DNA from: Martelella sp. NC20
GTDB lineage: Bacteria > Pseudomonadota > Alphaproteobacteria > Rhizobiales > Rhizobiaceae
Length of the DNA stretch: 64,000 bases
Direction of reading: 5' to 3'
Assembly: GCF_013459645.1 (NCBI RefSeq)
Contig: NZ_CP054861.1
Span: 5,258,001 to 5,322,000, forward strand
Shown: positions 1 to 10,048 of the stretch, one piece after another
How the letters are laid out: each line of letters starts with the position of its first letter
Position numbering within the stretch: position 1 is the stretch's first letter
Program-made: the position numbers and the translations under genes
The notes under the pieces: generated by a model
What the model saw: the letters and a program-made list of their open reading frames with translations, nothing else
Database searches by the model: none
Told to the model about the DNA's origin: nothing

Positions 1-2337
1 ATCAACCCGCTGGTGCCCGTCGACCTCGTCATCGACCACTCGGTGATCGTCGACGAATTCGGCACGCCGCAGGCCTTCGCCCACAATGTCGAATATGAAT
101 ACAAGCGCAACGGCGAACGCTACCGCTTCCTGAAATGGGGCCAGCAGGCGTTCAAGAACTTCCGCGTCGTTCCCCCCGGCACCGGCATCTGTCACCAGGT
201 CAACCTCGAATATCTCGGCCAGACCGTCTGGACCAAGGAAGAGGATGGTTCCGAAATCGCCTATCCCGACACCTGTGTCGGCACCGACAGCCACACCACG
301 ATGATCAACGGTCTCGGCGTTCTCGGCTGGGGCGTCGGCGGCATCGAGGCGGAAGCGGCGATGCTCGGCCAGCCGGTTTCGATGCTGCTGCCGGAAGTCA
401 TCGGCTTCAAGCTCACCGGCCAGCTCAGGGAAGGCGTCACCGCCACCGACCTCGTGCTCACCGTCGTGCAGATGCTGCGCAAGAAGGGCGTCGTCTCGAA
501 GTTCGTCGAGTTCTACGGCCACGGCCTCGACAGCATGACGCTCGCCGACCGCGCCACGATCGGCAATATGGGTCCGGAATACGGCGCCACCTGCGGCTTC
601 TTCCCCGTCGACGTCGAAACGCTGCGCTACCTTAACATGTCGGGCCGCACCAAGGATCGCATCGCGCTCGTCGAAGCCTATACCAAGGCGCAGGGCATGT
701 TCCGCGACAATGACGGCGAAGACCTGGTCTTCACCGACACGCTGGAACTCGACCTCGGCGACGTCGTCCCGTCGATGGCGGGCCCAAAGCGTCCGGAAGG
801 CCGCGTCGCACTGGAAAACATCGGCTCCGGCTTCGCCGAAGCGCTGGTCGACATGTACAAGAAGGACGCTTCCGAACTCGACAAGCGTTATCCCGTCGAA
901 GGCACCGATTATGATCTCGGCCATGGCGACGTCGCGATTGCCGCGATCACGTCCTGCACCAACACCTCGAACCCCTCGGTCCTGATCGCCGCCGGGCTTC
1001 TCGCCCGCAACGCCGTCGCCAAGGGGCTGAAGACCAAGCCTTGGGTGAAGACCTCGCTCGCACCCGGAAGCCAAGTCGTTGCCGAATATCTCGAAAAGGC
1101 CGGCCTGCAGAAGGATCTCGACGCGCTCGGCTTCAACCTGGTGGGCTTCGGCTGCACCACCTGCATCGGCAATTCCGGCCCGCTTCCGGCCCCTGTGTCC
1201 AAGTCCATCAACGACAAGGGCCTGATCGCCGCCGGCGTTCTCTCCGGCAACCGCAACTTCGAGGGCCGGATCTCGCCGGACGTTCAGGCCAACTACCTCG
1301 CCTCCCCGCCGCTGGTTGTCGCCCATGCGCTCGCCGGCACGGTCAGGAAGGACCTGACCACGGAACCGCTCGGCGAAGACCAGAACGGCAACCCGGTCTA
1401 TCTGAAGGACATCTGGCCGTCCTCGAAGGAAGTGCAGGAGACGATCGAGAAATACGTCACCCGCGAACTCTACGAGACCAAATACGCCGACGTCTTCAAG
1501 GGCGATGAGAACTGGCAGGCCGTCAAGATTCCCGATGGCCAGACCTATGCCTGGGACGACAATTCTACCTATGTCCAGAACCCGCCCTATTTCGTCGGCA
1601 TGGGCAAGAACCCGGGCGCTGTCTCCGACATCAAGGATGCGCGCATTCTCGGCCTGTTCGGCGACAAGATCACGACCGACCACATTTCCCCGGCCGGTTC
1701 GATCAAGGCCCAGTCGCCGGCCGGTGAATATCTCATCGACCATGGCGTCGGCGTCGCCGACTTCAACCAGTACGGCACCCGCCGGGGCAACCATGAAGTG
1801 ATGATGCGCGGCACTTTCGCCAATATCCGCATCCGCAACCACATGCTCGGCCCGAACGGCAAGGAAGGTGGCTACACCATCCACTATCCGTCCAAGGAAG
1901 AAATGTCGATCTTCGACGCGGCCATGGAATACAAGCGTGAAGGCGTTCCGCTGGTGATCTTCGCTGGCGGCGAATACGGCAACGGCTCCTCGCGTGACTG
2001 GGCGGCCAAGGGCACCAACCTTCTGGGCGTTCGCGCCGTGATCGCCGAGAGCTACGAGCGTATCCACCGCTCCAACCTCGTCGGCATGGGCGTCATCCCG
2101 TTCACCCTGGAAGACGGCGCAAGCTGGGAAAGCATCGGCCTGAAGGGCGACGAGACCGTCTCGATCGAGGGCCTTGCCGACATCAAGCCGCGCGAGAAGA
2201 AAATTGCCAAGGTGACCTTTGCCGATGGCACGGTGAAGGACATCCCGATCCTCTGCCGCATCGACACGCTCGATGAACTCACCTACGTCAACAATGGCGG
2301 CATCCTGCAGACGGTGCTGCGCGATCTGGCGGCGTAG
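1..2337 (+). CDS. acnA: Aconitate hydratase A, 3' part (5' end outside window)
   Basis: This is the TCA-cycle aconitase, interconverting citrate and isocitrate in the cytoplasm with a [4Fe-4S] cluster. The frame is open from base 1 ([15 protein letters not shown]), so the true start lies upstream; AcnA is usually about 890-900 residues and roughly 775 are present. Counting from base 13 as residue 1, the cluster ligands are Cys315 in SCTNTSNPS and Cys381 and Cys384 in GCTTCIG. The swivel domain follows, with [15 protein letters not shown] and the [12 protein letters not shown] active-site loop. It ends at TAG and is followed about 30 bases later by a strong hairpin. Identification is secure from motifs and length. 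Confidence 0.98.
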   Translation: MNPLVPVDLVIDHSVIVDEFGTPQAFAHNVEYEYKRNGERYRFLKWGQQAFKNFRVVPPGTGICHQVNLEYLGQTVWTKEEDGSEIAYPDTCVGTDSHTTMINGLGVLGWGVGGIEAEAAMLGQPVSMLLPEVIGFKLTGQLREGVTATDLVLTVVQMLRKKGVVSKFVEFYGHGLDSMTLADRATIGNMGPEYGATCGFFPVDVETLRYLNMSGRTKDRIALVEAYTKAQGMFRDNDGEDLVFTDTLELDLGDVVPSMAGPKRPEGRVALENIGSGFAEALVDMYKKDASELDKRYPVEGTDYDLGHGDVAIAAITSCTNTSNPSVLIAAGLLARNAVAKGLKTKPWVKTSLAPGSQVVAEYLEKAGLQKDLDALGFNLVGFGCTTCIGNSGPLPAPVSKSINDKGLIAAGVLSGNRNFEGRISPDVQANYLASPPLVVAHALAGTVRKDLTTEPLGEDQNGNPVYLKDIWPSSKEVQETIEKYVTRELYETKYADVFKGDENWQAVKIPDGQTYAWDDNSTYVQNPPYFVGMGKNPGAVSDIKDARILGLFGDKITTDHISPAGSIKAQSPAGEYLIDHGVGVADFNQYGTRRGNHEVMMRGTFANIRIRNHMLGPNGKEGGYTIHYPSKEEMSIFDAAMEYKREGVPLVIFAGGEYGNGSSRDWAAKGTNLLGVRAVIAESYERIHRSNLVGMGVIPFTLEDGASWESIGLKGDETVSIEGLADIKPREKKIAKVTFADGTVKDIPILCRIDTLDELTYVNNGGILQTVLRDLAA

Positions 2338-2366
2338 GGCCTGTTTGCCTGACGGTTGAGAATCAT

Positions 2367-2394
2367 GAGCCGGGCGGCGCGAACCGCCCGGCTC
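2367..2394 (+). terminator. Hairpin after acnA
   Basis: A perfect 11-bp stem, GAGCCGGGCGG pairing with CCGCCCGGCTC, encloses a 6-base loop starting 30 bases after the acnA stop. No T-run follows, so it is either a hairpin-only or factor-assisted terminator. Confidence 0.6.
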
Positions 2395-2456
2395 AGACTG
2401 CTGACAAAGCACCAGGCTTTGACCATCATGTGTCATCGGCCCTTCGTTCTTGTGTC

Positions 2457-2564
2457 ATGCTCGGACTCGATCCGAGCATCCAGGCGGTTTAAGTCGCTGA
2501 ATTTGCAAAGATCTATAACGAGCCCTTGCCGGGCGGCCTGGATCCTCGGGTCAAGCCCGAGGAT
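2457..2564. repeat. RIME1-like intergenic palindromic element
   Basis: A 108-bp unit bounded by two stem-loops: ATGCTCGGA/TCCGAGCAT (2457-2465 with 2471-2479) and ATCCTCGGG/CCCGAGGAT (2542-2550 with 2556-2564). The outer 29 bases of each end are inverted copies of one another with 24 of 29 positions matching, including the inner ATCCAGGC/GCCTGGAT. Size and two-palindrome structure match the Rhizobium-specific intergenic mosaic element RIME1 as known from the literature. The family name is inferred from structure, not from a search. Confidence 0.7.
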
Positions 2565-2616
2565 GACCCGGAATGTGGGGGGACGTCTGTCAGCGAACCG
2601 CCCGGTTTTTTTATGG

Positions 2617-3330
2617 TCAGACGGCCTCGGCGTACCAGACCGCGCCGGCATTCAGAAAGCATGCCTTGTCGAACAGGCCGAGATCGAGCGCGTTTGGCAG
2701 GCGCAGGTCGGCAAATGTGGGGAATGCCCGGTCTGCCGCCTCGAAACGACGATCGACCTGCGCGATGAACACGAAGACATGGCCGTGGCGGCGGGCATGG
2801 GCCCGCAATGCCCGTATCTGCGCCTCAAGCGGCGGATTCTCGCGACGCTGGTCGAGCAGTTGCAGGTAATCGATGACCGCAAGCGTGCCGGCGGGTGCGC
2901 CGGCAAGTCTCGTCGTCACGTAATCCGCCGAAATCCTGTCGCTGTCGTCGAAGGTGAAGCGATCTCTGAACGACGCGACGTCTGCGCCGAGCGCCTCGAA
3001 ACGGCTGACCATATCAAGATCGGTATATTCCAGCGAAAAGAAGAAAGCCCGATGGCCGGCGCGCATTGCGGCGAGCGCGAGTTCGAGCGCGAGCAAGGTC
3101 TTGCCCTGACCGGGACGGGCCGCCGACAACAGCAGATCGCCCGGCGCGAGTTTATGATGGATGTCGGCGGCGGACCGGACGGCCGGAACCGCGGCGGCCA
3201 GCGCGCTCCAGCTTGTAAAGCCTTCCTGGATCGCCAGTCGGTCCAGCGCGGCATTGAGTGGTATATCTTCGGCGCGCGCCAGCTTTTTGGCGCGGTGTTT
3301 CAGCCGGTAGACGGGTCGGGAGAGTTTCAT
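2617..3330 (-). CDS. Orphan DnaB-like RecA-fold ATPase
   Basis: A 237-residue protein resembling the C-terminal RecA-like core of replicative helicase DnaB, without DnaB's N-terminal primase-binding domain. Walker A is ARPGQGKT (residues 71-78), compared with GRPxMGKT in DnaB. SLEYTDLDMVSR (about 99-110) matches the DnaB SLEM region, and Walker B is AVIDYLQLL with Asp154. The first 60 residues look like a small helical module. It stands alone, divergent from the DUF1223 gene and convergent with acnA. DnaB is about 490 residues, so this is a separate small family often called 'DNA helicase' in rhizobial genomes. Whether it unwinds DNA is unknown. The start is ATG; no alternative looked better. 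Confidence 0.75.
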   Translation of the reverse strand: MKLSRPVYRLKHRAKKLARAEDIPLNAALDRLAIQEGFTSWSALAAAVPAVRSAADIHHKLAPGDLLLSAARPGQGKTLLALELALAAMRAGHRAFFFSLEYTDLDMVSRFEALGADVASFRDRFTFDDSDRISADYVTTRLAGAPAGTLAVIDYLQLLDQRRENPPLEAQIRALRAHARRHGHVFVFIAQVDRRFEAADRAFPTFADLRLPNALDLGLFDKACFLNAGAVWYAEAV

Positions 3331-3667
3331 GGTTCAAACCTTCCATCCCGGACGACAATGCAATCCCTCCTTATGCGATGGCCCGGACAGACGGTTTCAT
3401 CGTTGAAGCTCCGCACGGCAGGTGCTTTCCCGAATGGAGGGAGGCGGCGCGAGCAGCGCCGGAATCAGAGGATAGCCGAAAATCGCGCACGATGAAACGG
3501 TCCCCTGACGGTCATATCCGCACCTCTGTCCATCACGGAGAGAACACAGGGCCTCACGGAAAGACCGCCGCCTTTTCACCCCATCGTGACTTTCGATTGA
3601 TTTCGGAAGAAGCTAGATTGCCCGGGCCCGGGACCAGGGACCGCGCATTCAACAGAGGTTCAGTGCA
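3331..3667. other. Intergenic region between divergent genes
   Basis: 337 bases separating the DnaB-like gene (leftward) from the DUF1223 gene (rightward), so promoters for both must lie here. The short open frames inside have no recognisable similarity. A GC-rich stretch around 3620-3635 (CCCGGGCCCGGG) is the only notable structure. Confidence 0.5.
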
Positions 3668-4405
3668 TTGCTGAAACATACGATCATATTGGGCGCTCTG
3701 GCTGCCGCTTTCGCGTTTTCGGGCGCCGGCGCCGGCGAGATCAGAAGCCCGCTCGGCGTGGTGGAACTGTTCACCTCGCAGGGCTGCTCGTCCTGCCCGC
3801 CTGCCGACAAGGCCGTAGCCGGGCTTGCCGATGAAGGCGATGTGATCGTGCTCAGCTACCATGTCGATTACTGGAACTATCTCGGCTGGACCGACACGAT
3901 GAGCAGCCCGGAAAACACCCAACGCCAGTATGATTACAGCGCCGCCATGGGTCGCTCCGGCGTCTATACGCCGCAGGCCGTGGTCAACGGCCGCGCGGAG
4001 ATGGTCGGCGCCAGCGCCGAAAAGCTGCGCCAAACGCTCGCCGGCCTTCAGTCCGATGGAGAGGGGATGAACGTGCCGGTCAGCATCAGCAAGTCCGGCG
4101 ACGAGGTGATCATCGATATCGGAAGCGGCAAGGGCAAGGCCGATGTGCTGGTGGTCTATTTCAAGAGCCGTGAGCAGGTGGCGATCAAGGACGGCGAGAA
4201 CGAAGGCCGGACCATCGACTACCGCAATATCGTCACCGACGTGCAGACGGTGGGCATGTGGCACGGCAAGGCCACCAAGGTTACGCTACCGGCCCGCGTG
4301 CTCGAACCGCGCGAGAGCGATGGCTGCGCCATCCTGCTGCAGACAACCGATGGGAACGGCAATCCCGGCGCGATTCTCGGCGCGACGATGGTGACCGCCA
4401 ACTAA
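3668..4405 (+). CDS. DUF1223 family secreted thioredoxin-like protein
   Basis: A 245-residue exported protein of the DUF1223 family, which has a thioredoxin-like fold. The N-terminus is a signal peptide with a hydrophobic core (ILGALAAAFAFSG) and a probable cleavage near residue 22. The family hallmark VELFTSQGCSSCPPAD carries a CxxC-type pair (GCSSCPP) in the position of a thioredoxin active site, followed by YHVDYWNYLGW and SGVYTPQAVVNGR. The start is TTG; no in-frame ATG lies close upstream. Its biochemical function is not established; a periplasmic thiol role is inferred from the motif. Neighbour podJ follows after 177 bases and is probably separately transcribed. Confidence 0.88.
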   Translation: MLKHTIILGALAAAFAFSGAGAGEIRSPLGVVELFTSQGCSSCPPADKAVAGLADEGDVIVLSYHVDYWNYLGWTDTMSSPENTQRQYDYSAAMGRSGVYTPQAVVNGRAEMVGASAEKLRQTLAGLQSDGEGMNVPVSISKSGDEVIIDIGSGKGKADVLVVYFKSREQVAIKDGENEGRTIDYRNIVTDVQTVGMWHGKATKVTLPARVLEPRESDGCAILLQTTDGNGNPGAILGATMVTAN

Positions 4406-4582
4406 GCGGCCGGGAACAGACCCGGAAAAGCTTCCATTCCGGCACTTTCCGGTCCGCAGAACGCGAAAATTAACAACTTCTTTACCATGTTGCGCGAATC
4501 CTGCCGTCAAGACTTTTGATGCGGTCTTGCGCGCCGGGGGACGTCCGTTTGCGTAGAGCCGCCAACATTTTGGGGCAGCGGA

Positions 4583-7500
4583 ATGGCGCAGGCGCGGATG
4601 GCACAGGAGAGGGCAGAGGCAAGACCCGGTCTCGACGCGCTCAGCCAGACGATCGAAGGCCTTGAGGCGCGCCTGAGCGAGATGATGGAAGCGCGCGCCG
4701 CAGGCGCTGCTCCCCGCGGCCCTGCCAGAGCGACCGACTATCGCGACCGCCTCCCCCGCGATCGCCGCCTGCCGGTCGAGCCCGTGAACGCGCGTCTCGA
4801 TTCCGAACTTCGCGACATCGCCCGCACGCTGAAGGATCTCCGCCAGTCCGTGCGCGACGATTTCACCGCCAGCCTCAGGGATGAGCTGGCCGGCCTGCAC
4901 ACCATGCTCTCCCATATCGAACGCCAGACCGATACCCGGGACATTGACGATGACGCCCGCAGTGAACTGCTCCGGATTTCCGAGGGCGTCGACTGGCTCC
5001 TGAGCAACGCGGCCGCCGATGACGACAGCCGGCTGATGGCCGAATTCGATCATCTGCAATCGCTGTTGCGCGGCCTTGCCGATGCCAAGAGCGTTGCCCG
5101 GCTGGAAAGCCGGTTCGACACTCTCGAACGCCAGATCGCGCCCTTCGACCCGGCCCGGCTCGATCTCGAACTGACGGCCTTGGCGCGCGGGCTCGACGAT
5201 GTGCGCCACTGGCTCGAGACCAATGACAGCGGCCACAGCCTTCAGGACATCGAAGCCCGGATGGCCGGCCTTGCCGAGGCAATGGAGGTGCTGTGCGCCC
5301 GCATTCCGACCTCCGACGACCGGCTCGACGGCCAGATGCATGCGATCGAGCGCCGCATCGACGATATCGACCGCAATCTGGAGCGGATCGGCCGCCGCCA
5401 GAGCGAGACCCCGCGCGACCCGGCGGTGGAGCGGCTTGAGGCCCGTCTTGGCGAGCTTTCAAACGCCGTTGCCGCCGTCGACTGGCAGATGCGCGACCAG
5501 AGCGCCACGCAGGCGACGCTCATGGAAAACCTCGACGCGGTCGCGCGCCGCATCGAGAGCCACAACAGCGCCGATGCGCATACCAAGCTCGAAGCCCGCA
5601 TCGAAACGCTGACAAATGCCGTCGATCGGATCGGTGCCGAGCGCAACACGCTCGGCAAGGCCGTCGCCACGCTCTCCGACAAGGTCGGCGATATCGACCT
5701 TGCAGGCGTCGAGCGCAGGATCACAGCCCAGATCTCCGCCCAGATCTCCGCAATGCCGGTCGCCGGCGCGGATCCGGAACTGCGCCGGAAGATCGAGGCC
5801 AGGCTTGCGGCTGAAACCGGGATTGCCGAACGTCTCGACGCGCTGGACCTCGCCGGCCTCGAGGAAAGGCTGTCCCGCAAAATAGCGGCGGTAGAGCAGA
5901 GCGGCGCCGAATCCCGCCTGTCCGCGCAGTTGACCGCGCTTGCCAACCGGCTGGAGGAAAGCCGCCGCGACAGCAGCGGTCCCGAACTGCAGAAGCTCGA
6001 GCGCCAGATTGCCGAGCTGACCACGCTGATGAACAGACCGGAGCCGAAACTGCCGATCGGCGAGCTTGAGGAGCGGATCGGCGCCCGCATCGAAGCGCTG
6101 TCGGCAAGCAATGACGACATGGTCATCGAAGCCGCCCAGCATGCCGCCGAAGAAGCGCTGAAAACCTTCGAGGCCAGCAGAAAGGGCGAAGCCGATGAAC
6201 ATATCGAAATCATCAAGGGTCTCGCTGCCGATCTGAAGGCGCTGCGGATGCCGGCGAACGCCGATCAGGACAAGGCAAGCGCCGGCCTTCAGGAGACATT
6301 GAAGACGATCGCGAACCGCCTTGACGCCATGCCCGACGCCGGGGCCCCGCAGGCGGCCCCGAAAGCGCGTCCGCCGGTTCAGCCGACGGCCCCGCTTGGC
6401 CCGTCCCCTTTCGAAACCCGTTTCAGGGCGATGCCCCCGCGCGAAAATCCGGAGGAAGACGACAGCCGGGACGTACTGGATATCCTGTCGCGGGTACGCT
6501 CCGGCCAGAGGGAAAACCGGCAGGCCGCCCATGGTCCCGTGCTTCCCGTGCATGATCGGCCGGGAGAGGAAAGCCGCAAACGCGTTCTCTCCAAGCCCGC
6601 CGGCGTCAGGAGCGAGGGTCTTGGCCCGCGCGCGCCGCGCGCCGACCTGATCGCCGCAGCGCGCCGCGCGGTCCACACGGCGGCATCGGAAGTAGGAGAA
6701 ACGGGCCCGGACGAAGCCTCGGAGCCGCCGAAGGACAGGTTCTCCCGCCGCCCGGTCTATCTTGCCGCAGGCGCCATCCTGCTTGCGATCATGTCCTATC
6801 CGCTCCTGACCGGCATGGGCCGCGACCGCGATGCCATTCTCCAGGCAACGCAATCGCTGGAAGCCAGCGCGCTCAGGAGAGAAACGCCGGCGCCGGCCAG
6901 GGTCAGCACTGCCGCGCCCGCGCGCGCGCCGGCCACGATCGATCTCACCATGACACCCGTGGTGAAGAGCAATTTCGCTCCTGAAGCGCCCGAAGAAGTC
7001 GCCAGCGCGCCGGTCCGCGCCTTCAGCATGATCGAAACCGACAACGATCTGATCACCGGCAGCATCGAGCCCGATGCGCCCGAGCCGACAGACGGTCTGC
7101 CGAGCCTTGCCGAGACCGCGCCATCGGCGGCGGAAAAGCTCAAAAAAGCGGCCATCGCGCTCGAAAACAAACAGGAAAAGCCGGTCGAGACCGCCGCTGT
7201 TACCACCAGGGAGGTTCTCGACGCGCTGAACGCGCCGGCGAAGCAGGGTCCCGAGGCCGCGGAATTGTCTGTCGAGACCATGCCGGCAGCATCGACCGAT
7301 ACGCCGCGGGCAAGCGCTGCGCCGCGGGCCGCAACGGACGGGTTCCGCGCGATCACCGCCGATCTGCCGCCCGGACTTGAAACCAGGGCGCTCGCCGATG
7401 CGGCAAAGGCCGGCAATCCTGCGGCGCTCTACGAGATCGGCCTTCGCTATCTCGATGGCCTCGGCTTCGACCAGGATTTCGCAAAGGCTGCTTTCTGGTT

Positions 7501-8224
7501 CGATCTGGCGGCCGAGCGCGGCTCCGCCCCCGGCGCCTTCCAGCTTGGAAGTCTCTACGAGAAGGGCACCGGGCTCGGCGAGGACGCAGGCAAGGCGGTG
7601 GCGCTTTATCGCGAAGCCGCCGACAAGGGCAATGTCAGCGCCATGCACAATCTCGCCGTCATGCTCGCCAACGGCGCGGGCGACGCCAGGCCCGATTTCA
7701 CGGAGGCGGCAAAATGGTTCCAGAAGGCCGCCGACCACGGCGTTGCCGACAGCCAGTTCAACCTCGCCATCCTGCATGCCCGCGGCGCAGGCACCGAAGC
7801 CGATCTCTTGCAGTCGTATAAATGGTTCGCCGTCGCCGCGATGGAGGGCGATGCCGAGGCCGCCAAACGCCGCGACGAGGTGGCGGAAGCGCTCGGCGAT
7901 GCCGATCTGCGCCGCGCCAGGAAACTCGCCGATGAGTGGAAGGCCGAGGCGCCCGACGAAACCGCCAACCGCCTGACGAGCCCCAGGGAGTGGGTTCCGG
8001 ACGATCTCGTCGCCGCCGCCACGACGGTCGACAAGGAAGCGGTGGTTCGCGATATCCAGACGATCCTCAACAACAACGGCTATGATGCCGGCCCTGCCGA
8101 CGGCCTGCTGGGCGCCAAGACCGATGCCGCCATCAGGGCCTTTCAACAGGCAAACGGCTTTGCCGCCGATGGCGCGATCACGCCGGAACTGGTAAAGGAA
8201 TTGCTGGCCCGCAACAGCGCCTGA
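4583..8224 (+). CDS. podJ: PodJ-like polarity/localization factor
   Basis: A 1213-residue inner-membrane protein with PodJ architecture. Residues about 1-590 are coiled coil, with many ERRIDDI and LEARIETL-like heptads. A low-complexity Pro/Arg linker (about 590-715) is followed by one transmembrane segment near 723-746 (AAGAILLAIMSYPLL). An Ala/Pro-rich periplasmic linker leads to Sel1-type repeats at about 944-1110 (GLRYLDGLGFDQDFAKAAFW, NLAVMLANGAG, NLAILHARGAG) and a C-terminal peptidoglycan-binding domain (about 1150-1213, GYDAGPADGLLG...TDAAIRAFQ). Family knowledge: PodJ marks the new pole in Caulobacter and Agrobacterium, and the Agrobacterium protein has similar length. The domain order is seen; polar localization is inferred. 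The ATG at 4583 is the first plausible start. Confidence 0.85.
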   Translation: MAQARMAQERAEARPGLDALSQTIEGLEARLSEMMEARAAGAAPRGPARATDYRDRLPRDRRLPVEPVNARLDSELRDIARTLKDLRQSVRDDFTASLRDELAGLHTMLSHIERQTDTRDIDDDARSELLRISEGVDWLLSNAAADDDSRLMAEFDHLQSLLRGLADAKSVARLESRFDTLERQIAPFDPARLDLELTALARGLDDVRHWLETNDSGHSLQDIEARMAGLAEAMEVLCARIPTSDDRLDGQMHAIERRIDDIDRNLERIGRRQSETPRDPAVERLEARLGELSNAVAAVDWQMRDQSATQATLMENLDAVARRIESHNSADAHTKLEARIETLTNAVDRIGAERNTLGKAVATLSDKVGDIDLAGVERRITAQISAQISAMPVAGADPELRRKIEARLAAETGIAERLDALDLAGLEERLSRKIAAVEQSGAESRLSAQLTALANRLEESRRDSSGPELQKLERQIAELTTLMNRPEPKLPIGELEERIGARIEALSASNDDMVIEAAQHAAEEALKTFEASRKGEADEHIEIIKGLAADLKALRMPANADQDKASAGLQETLKTIANRLDAMPDAGAPQAAPKARPPVQPTAPLGPSPFETRFRAMPPRENPEEDDSRDVLDILSRVRSGQRENRQAAHGPVLPVHDRPGEESRKRVLSKPAGVRSEGLGPRAPRADLIAAARRAVHTAASEVGETGPDEASEPPKDRFSRRPVYLAAGAILLAIMSYPLLTGMGRDRDAILQATQSLEASALRRETPAPARVSTAAPARAPATIDLTMTPVVKSNFAPEAPEEVASAPVRAFSMIETDNDLITGSIEPDAPEPTDGLPSLAETAPSAAEKLKKAAIALENKQEKPVETAAVTTREVLDALNAPAKQGPEAAELSVETMPAASTDTPRASAAPRAATDGFRAITADLPPGLETRALADAAKAGNPAALYEIGLRYLDGLGFDQDFAKAAFWFDLAAERGSAPGAFQLGSLYEKGTGLGEDAGKAVALYREAADKGNVSAMHNLAVMLANGAGDARPDFTEAAKWFQKAADHGVADSQFNLAILHARGAGTEADLLQSYKWFAVAAMEGDAEAAKRRDEVAEALGDADLRRARKLADEWKAEAPDETANRLTSPREWVPDDLVAAATTVDKEAVVRDIQTILNNNGYDAGPADGLLGAKTDAAIRAFQQANGFAADGAITPELVKELLARNSA

Positions 8225-8341
8225 AAAGAAATGCAAAATCACGGCTTTGCGAATTGACTTGCAGAGCTTTGAGTCGCAGAAATAGACCACTTTTAAGAAG
8301 GCTGGATTGAACATCCGGCCCAAATGCTATTGGGGATATGC

Positions 8342-9268
8342 GTGTCGATCTACCTGCCGATTGCCGAACTTTCGGTCAATATTTTCGTGATACTCGGCAT
8401 GGGCGCGGCAGTGGGTTTTTTATCGGGCATGTTCGGCGTCGGCGGCGGGTTTCTGATCACGCCGCTTTTGATTTTCTACCAGATCCCGCCGGTGGTGGCG
8501 GTTGCCACGGGCGCGAGCCAGGTGGTCGCATCCTCGGTCTCCGGCACGCTCACCCATTTCCGGCGCGGCACGCTGGACATGAAGCTCGGCACGGTTCTGC
8601 TGTGTGGCGGTCTGGTCGGCGCGACCATCGGCATCTGGCTGTTTTCGCTGTTGCGCGATCTCGGCCAGCTCGACCTGGTGATTTCGCTGCTTTACGTCGT
8701 GCTGCTGTCGTCAATCGGCGCGCTGATGCTGGTGGAGAGCATCCGCGCCATACGTCGCAGCGCCAAGGAGCAATCCGTCTCGCTGCGCAAGCCCGGCCAG
8801 CACAATTGGGTCCACCGCCTGCCGTTCAAGATGCGCTTCAAGAAATCGAAGCTCTATCTCAGCGTCATTCCGGTATTCGTGCTCGGCGGCGTGATCGGCG
8901 TTCTCACCTCCTCGCTCGGCATCGGCGGCGGCTTCATCATGGTGCCGGCGATGATCTATCTCCTGCGCATTCCGACCAATATCGTGGTCGGCACGTCGCT
9001 GTTCCAGATCATCTTCGTCTCCGCCTATACCACCGTGGTACAGGCAACGACGAACTATTCGGTCGATATCGTGCTGGCCACCATCCTGATGCTGTCGAGC
9101 GTTGTCGGCGCGCAATACGGGGTGCGCGTCGGCCAGAAGCTCAAGGGCGAGCAGTTGCGCGCGCTGCTGGCGATCCTGATCCTCGCCGTCGGCGTGAGAC
9201 TTGCCTTCGGCCTGGTGGCCACGCCGGCTGATTTCTTCTCGGTCGTGTTCGAGGGAGCGCCGCAATGA
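8342..9268 (+). CDS. TauE/SafE family (TSUP) anion exporter
   Basis: A polytopic inner-membrane permease of the TSUP family, whose members move sulfite, sulfoacetate or related anions. Two family repeats are visible: GFLSGMFGVGGGFLITPLL near the N-terminus and LTSSLGIGGGFIMVPAM in the second half, each in hydrophobic surroundings; eight or so membrane segments are likely. The frame could open at ATG 8324, but GTG 8342 gives the usual N-terminus VSIYLPIAELSVNIF and has GGGGAT upstream, so I chose it (308 residues). Its stop overlaps the next start (ATGA at 9265), showing translational coupling with the TIGR02186 protein. Confidence 0.9.
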   Translation: MSIYLPIAELSVNIFVILGMGAAVGFLSGMFGVGGGFLITPLLIFYQIPPVVAVATGASQVVASSVSGTLTHFRRGTLDMKLGTVLLCGGLVGATIGIWLFSLLRDLGQLDLVISLLYVVLLSSIGALMLVESIRAIRRSAKEQSVSLRKPGQHNWVHRLPFKMRFKKSKLYLSVIPVFVLGGVIGVLTSSLGIGGGFIMVPAMIYLLRIPTNIVVGTSLFQIIFVSAYTTVVQATTNYSVDIVLATILMLSSVVGAQYGVRVGQKLKGEQLRALLAILILAVGVRLAFGLVATPADFFSVVFEGAPQ

Positions 9269-10044
9269 TCAGAAACGCACTCCTTTTCCTCGCCGTCCTT
9301 CTGCTTCCGGCAACGTCCATTGCCCAGACGCCGCAGCAGGAAACGCTCGAGATCGGAACCTCGACCAACCAGATCGCGATCACCTCGGATTTTTCCGGCG
9401 CCGACCTGACCGTGTTCGGCGCGATCAACGATGCCGATCCGATGGTGCTTTCCAGGGGCGGCTACGACATCGTGGTGATCCTGGAAGGCCCGAAAGCCGA
9501 GGCCGACGTGCGCCGCAAGGAGCGCATGTTCGGTATCTGGGTCAACCGCCAGACGGTAACCTTCGAGCATGTGCCGCGCTCCTACTCGATTTCGAGCACG
9601 CGACCGCTGGATGATGTGACCACGCCGCAGACGCTGAATTCCGCCGGCATCGGCGTTTCGCACCTGCGCATTTCCCCCGTCGGCTATTTCGGCGATGCCA
9701 GCGACGTGGCCACCTTCCGCGACGCGATGCTGCGCCTGAACGCCGCCGACGCGCTTTACGACAGCGAGCCGGACGGGGTGACCTTCGTTTCCAACAGCCT
9801 GTTCCGGGCGAGCCTCCGGCTTTCGGTGAACATTCCCCAGGGCACCCACACGGTGCGGGCCTATCTGTTCAAGAACGACCGCCAGATCGCGACCGAGACG
9901 CTGCCGCTGAAGGTCGTGAAGACCGGGCTCGAGGCCCAGCTCACGATAGCCGCACACGAATATCCGCTGTTCTACGGCCTCGGCGCGGTGTTCATCGCGC
10001 TGTTTTCCGGCTGGTTCGCAAGCGTCATATTCCGCAAGAGCTGA
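9265..10044 (+). CDS. TIGR02186 family membrane-anchored periplasmic protein
   Basis: A 259-residue protein with an N-terminal signal peptide (ALLFLAVLLLPATSIAQ), a periplasmic beta-rich body beginning LEIGTSTNQIAITSDFSGADL, and a C-terminal membrane segment (FYGLGAVFIALFSGWFASVIF) ending in a positive tail (RKS). These features are typical of TIGR02186, which in Rhizobiales regularly sits directly after a TSUP permease, as here with a 4-base overlap. It probably acts as an accessory subunit of the exporter. That role is inferred from constant neighbourhood, not from biochemistry. Confidence 0.85.
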   Translation: MIRNALLFLAVLLLPATSIAQTPQQETLEIGTSTNQIAITSDFSGADLTVFGAINDADPMVLSRGGYDIVVILEGPKAEADVRRKERMFGIWVNRQTVTFEHVPRSYSISSTRPLDDVTTPQTLNSAGIGVSHLRISPVGYFGDASDVATFRDAMLRLNAADALYDSEPDGVTFVSNSLFRASLRLSVNIPQGTHTVRAYLFKNDRQIATETLPLKVVKTGLEAQLTIAAHEYPLFYGLGAVFIALFSGWFASVIFRKS

Positions 10045-10048
10045 TTTC

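Noticed and set aside
2356..3495. 379-codon plus-strand open frame over the DnaB-like gene
   Set aside because: Starts inside the acnA terminator and the RIME-like repeat and lies antisense to a gene with Walker motifs.
5459..8323. 954-codon minus-strand open frame opposite podJ
   Set aside because: It mirrors the podJ gene in a GC-rich region; its translation shows no domain, whereas the plus strand has coiled coil, membrane segment, Sel1 repeats and a peptidoglycan-binding domain.
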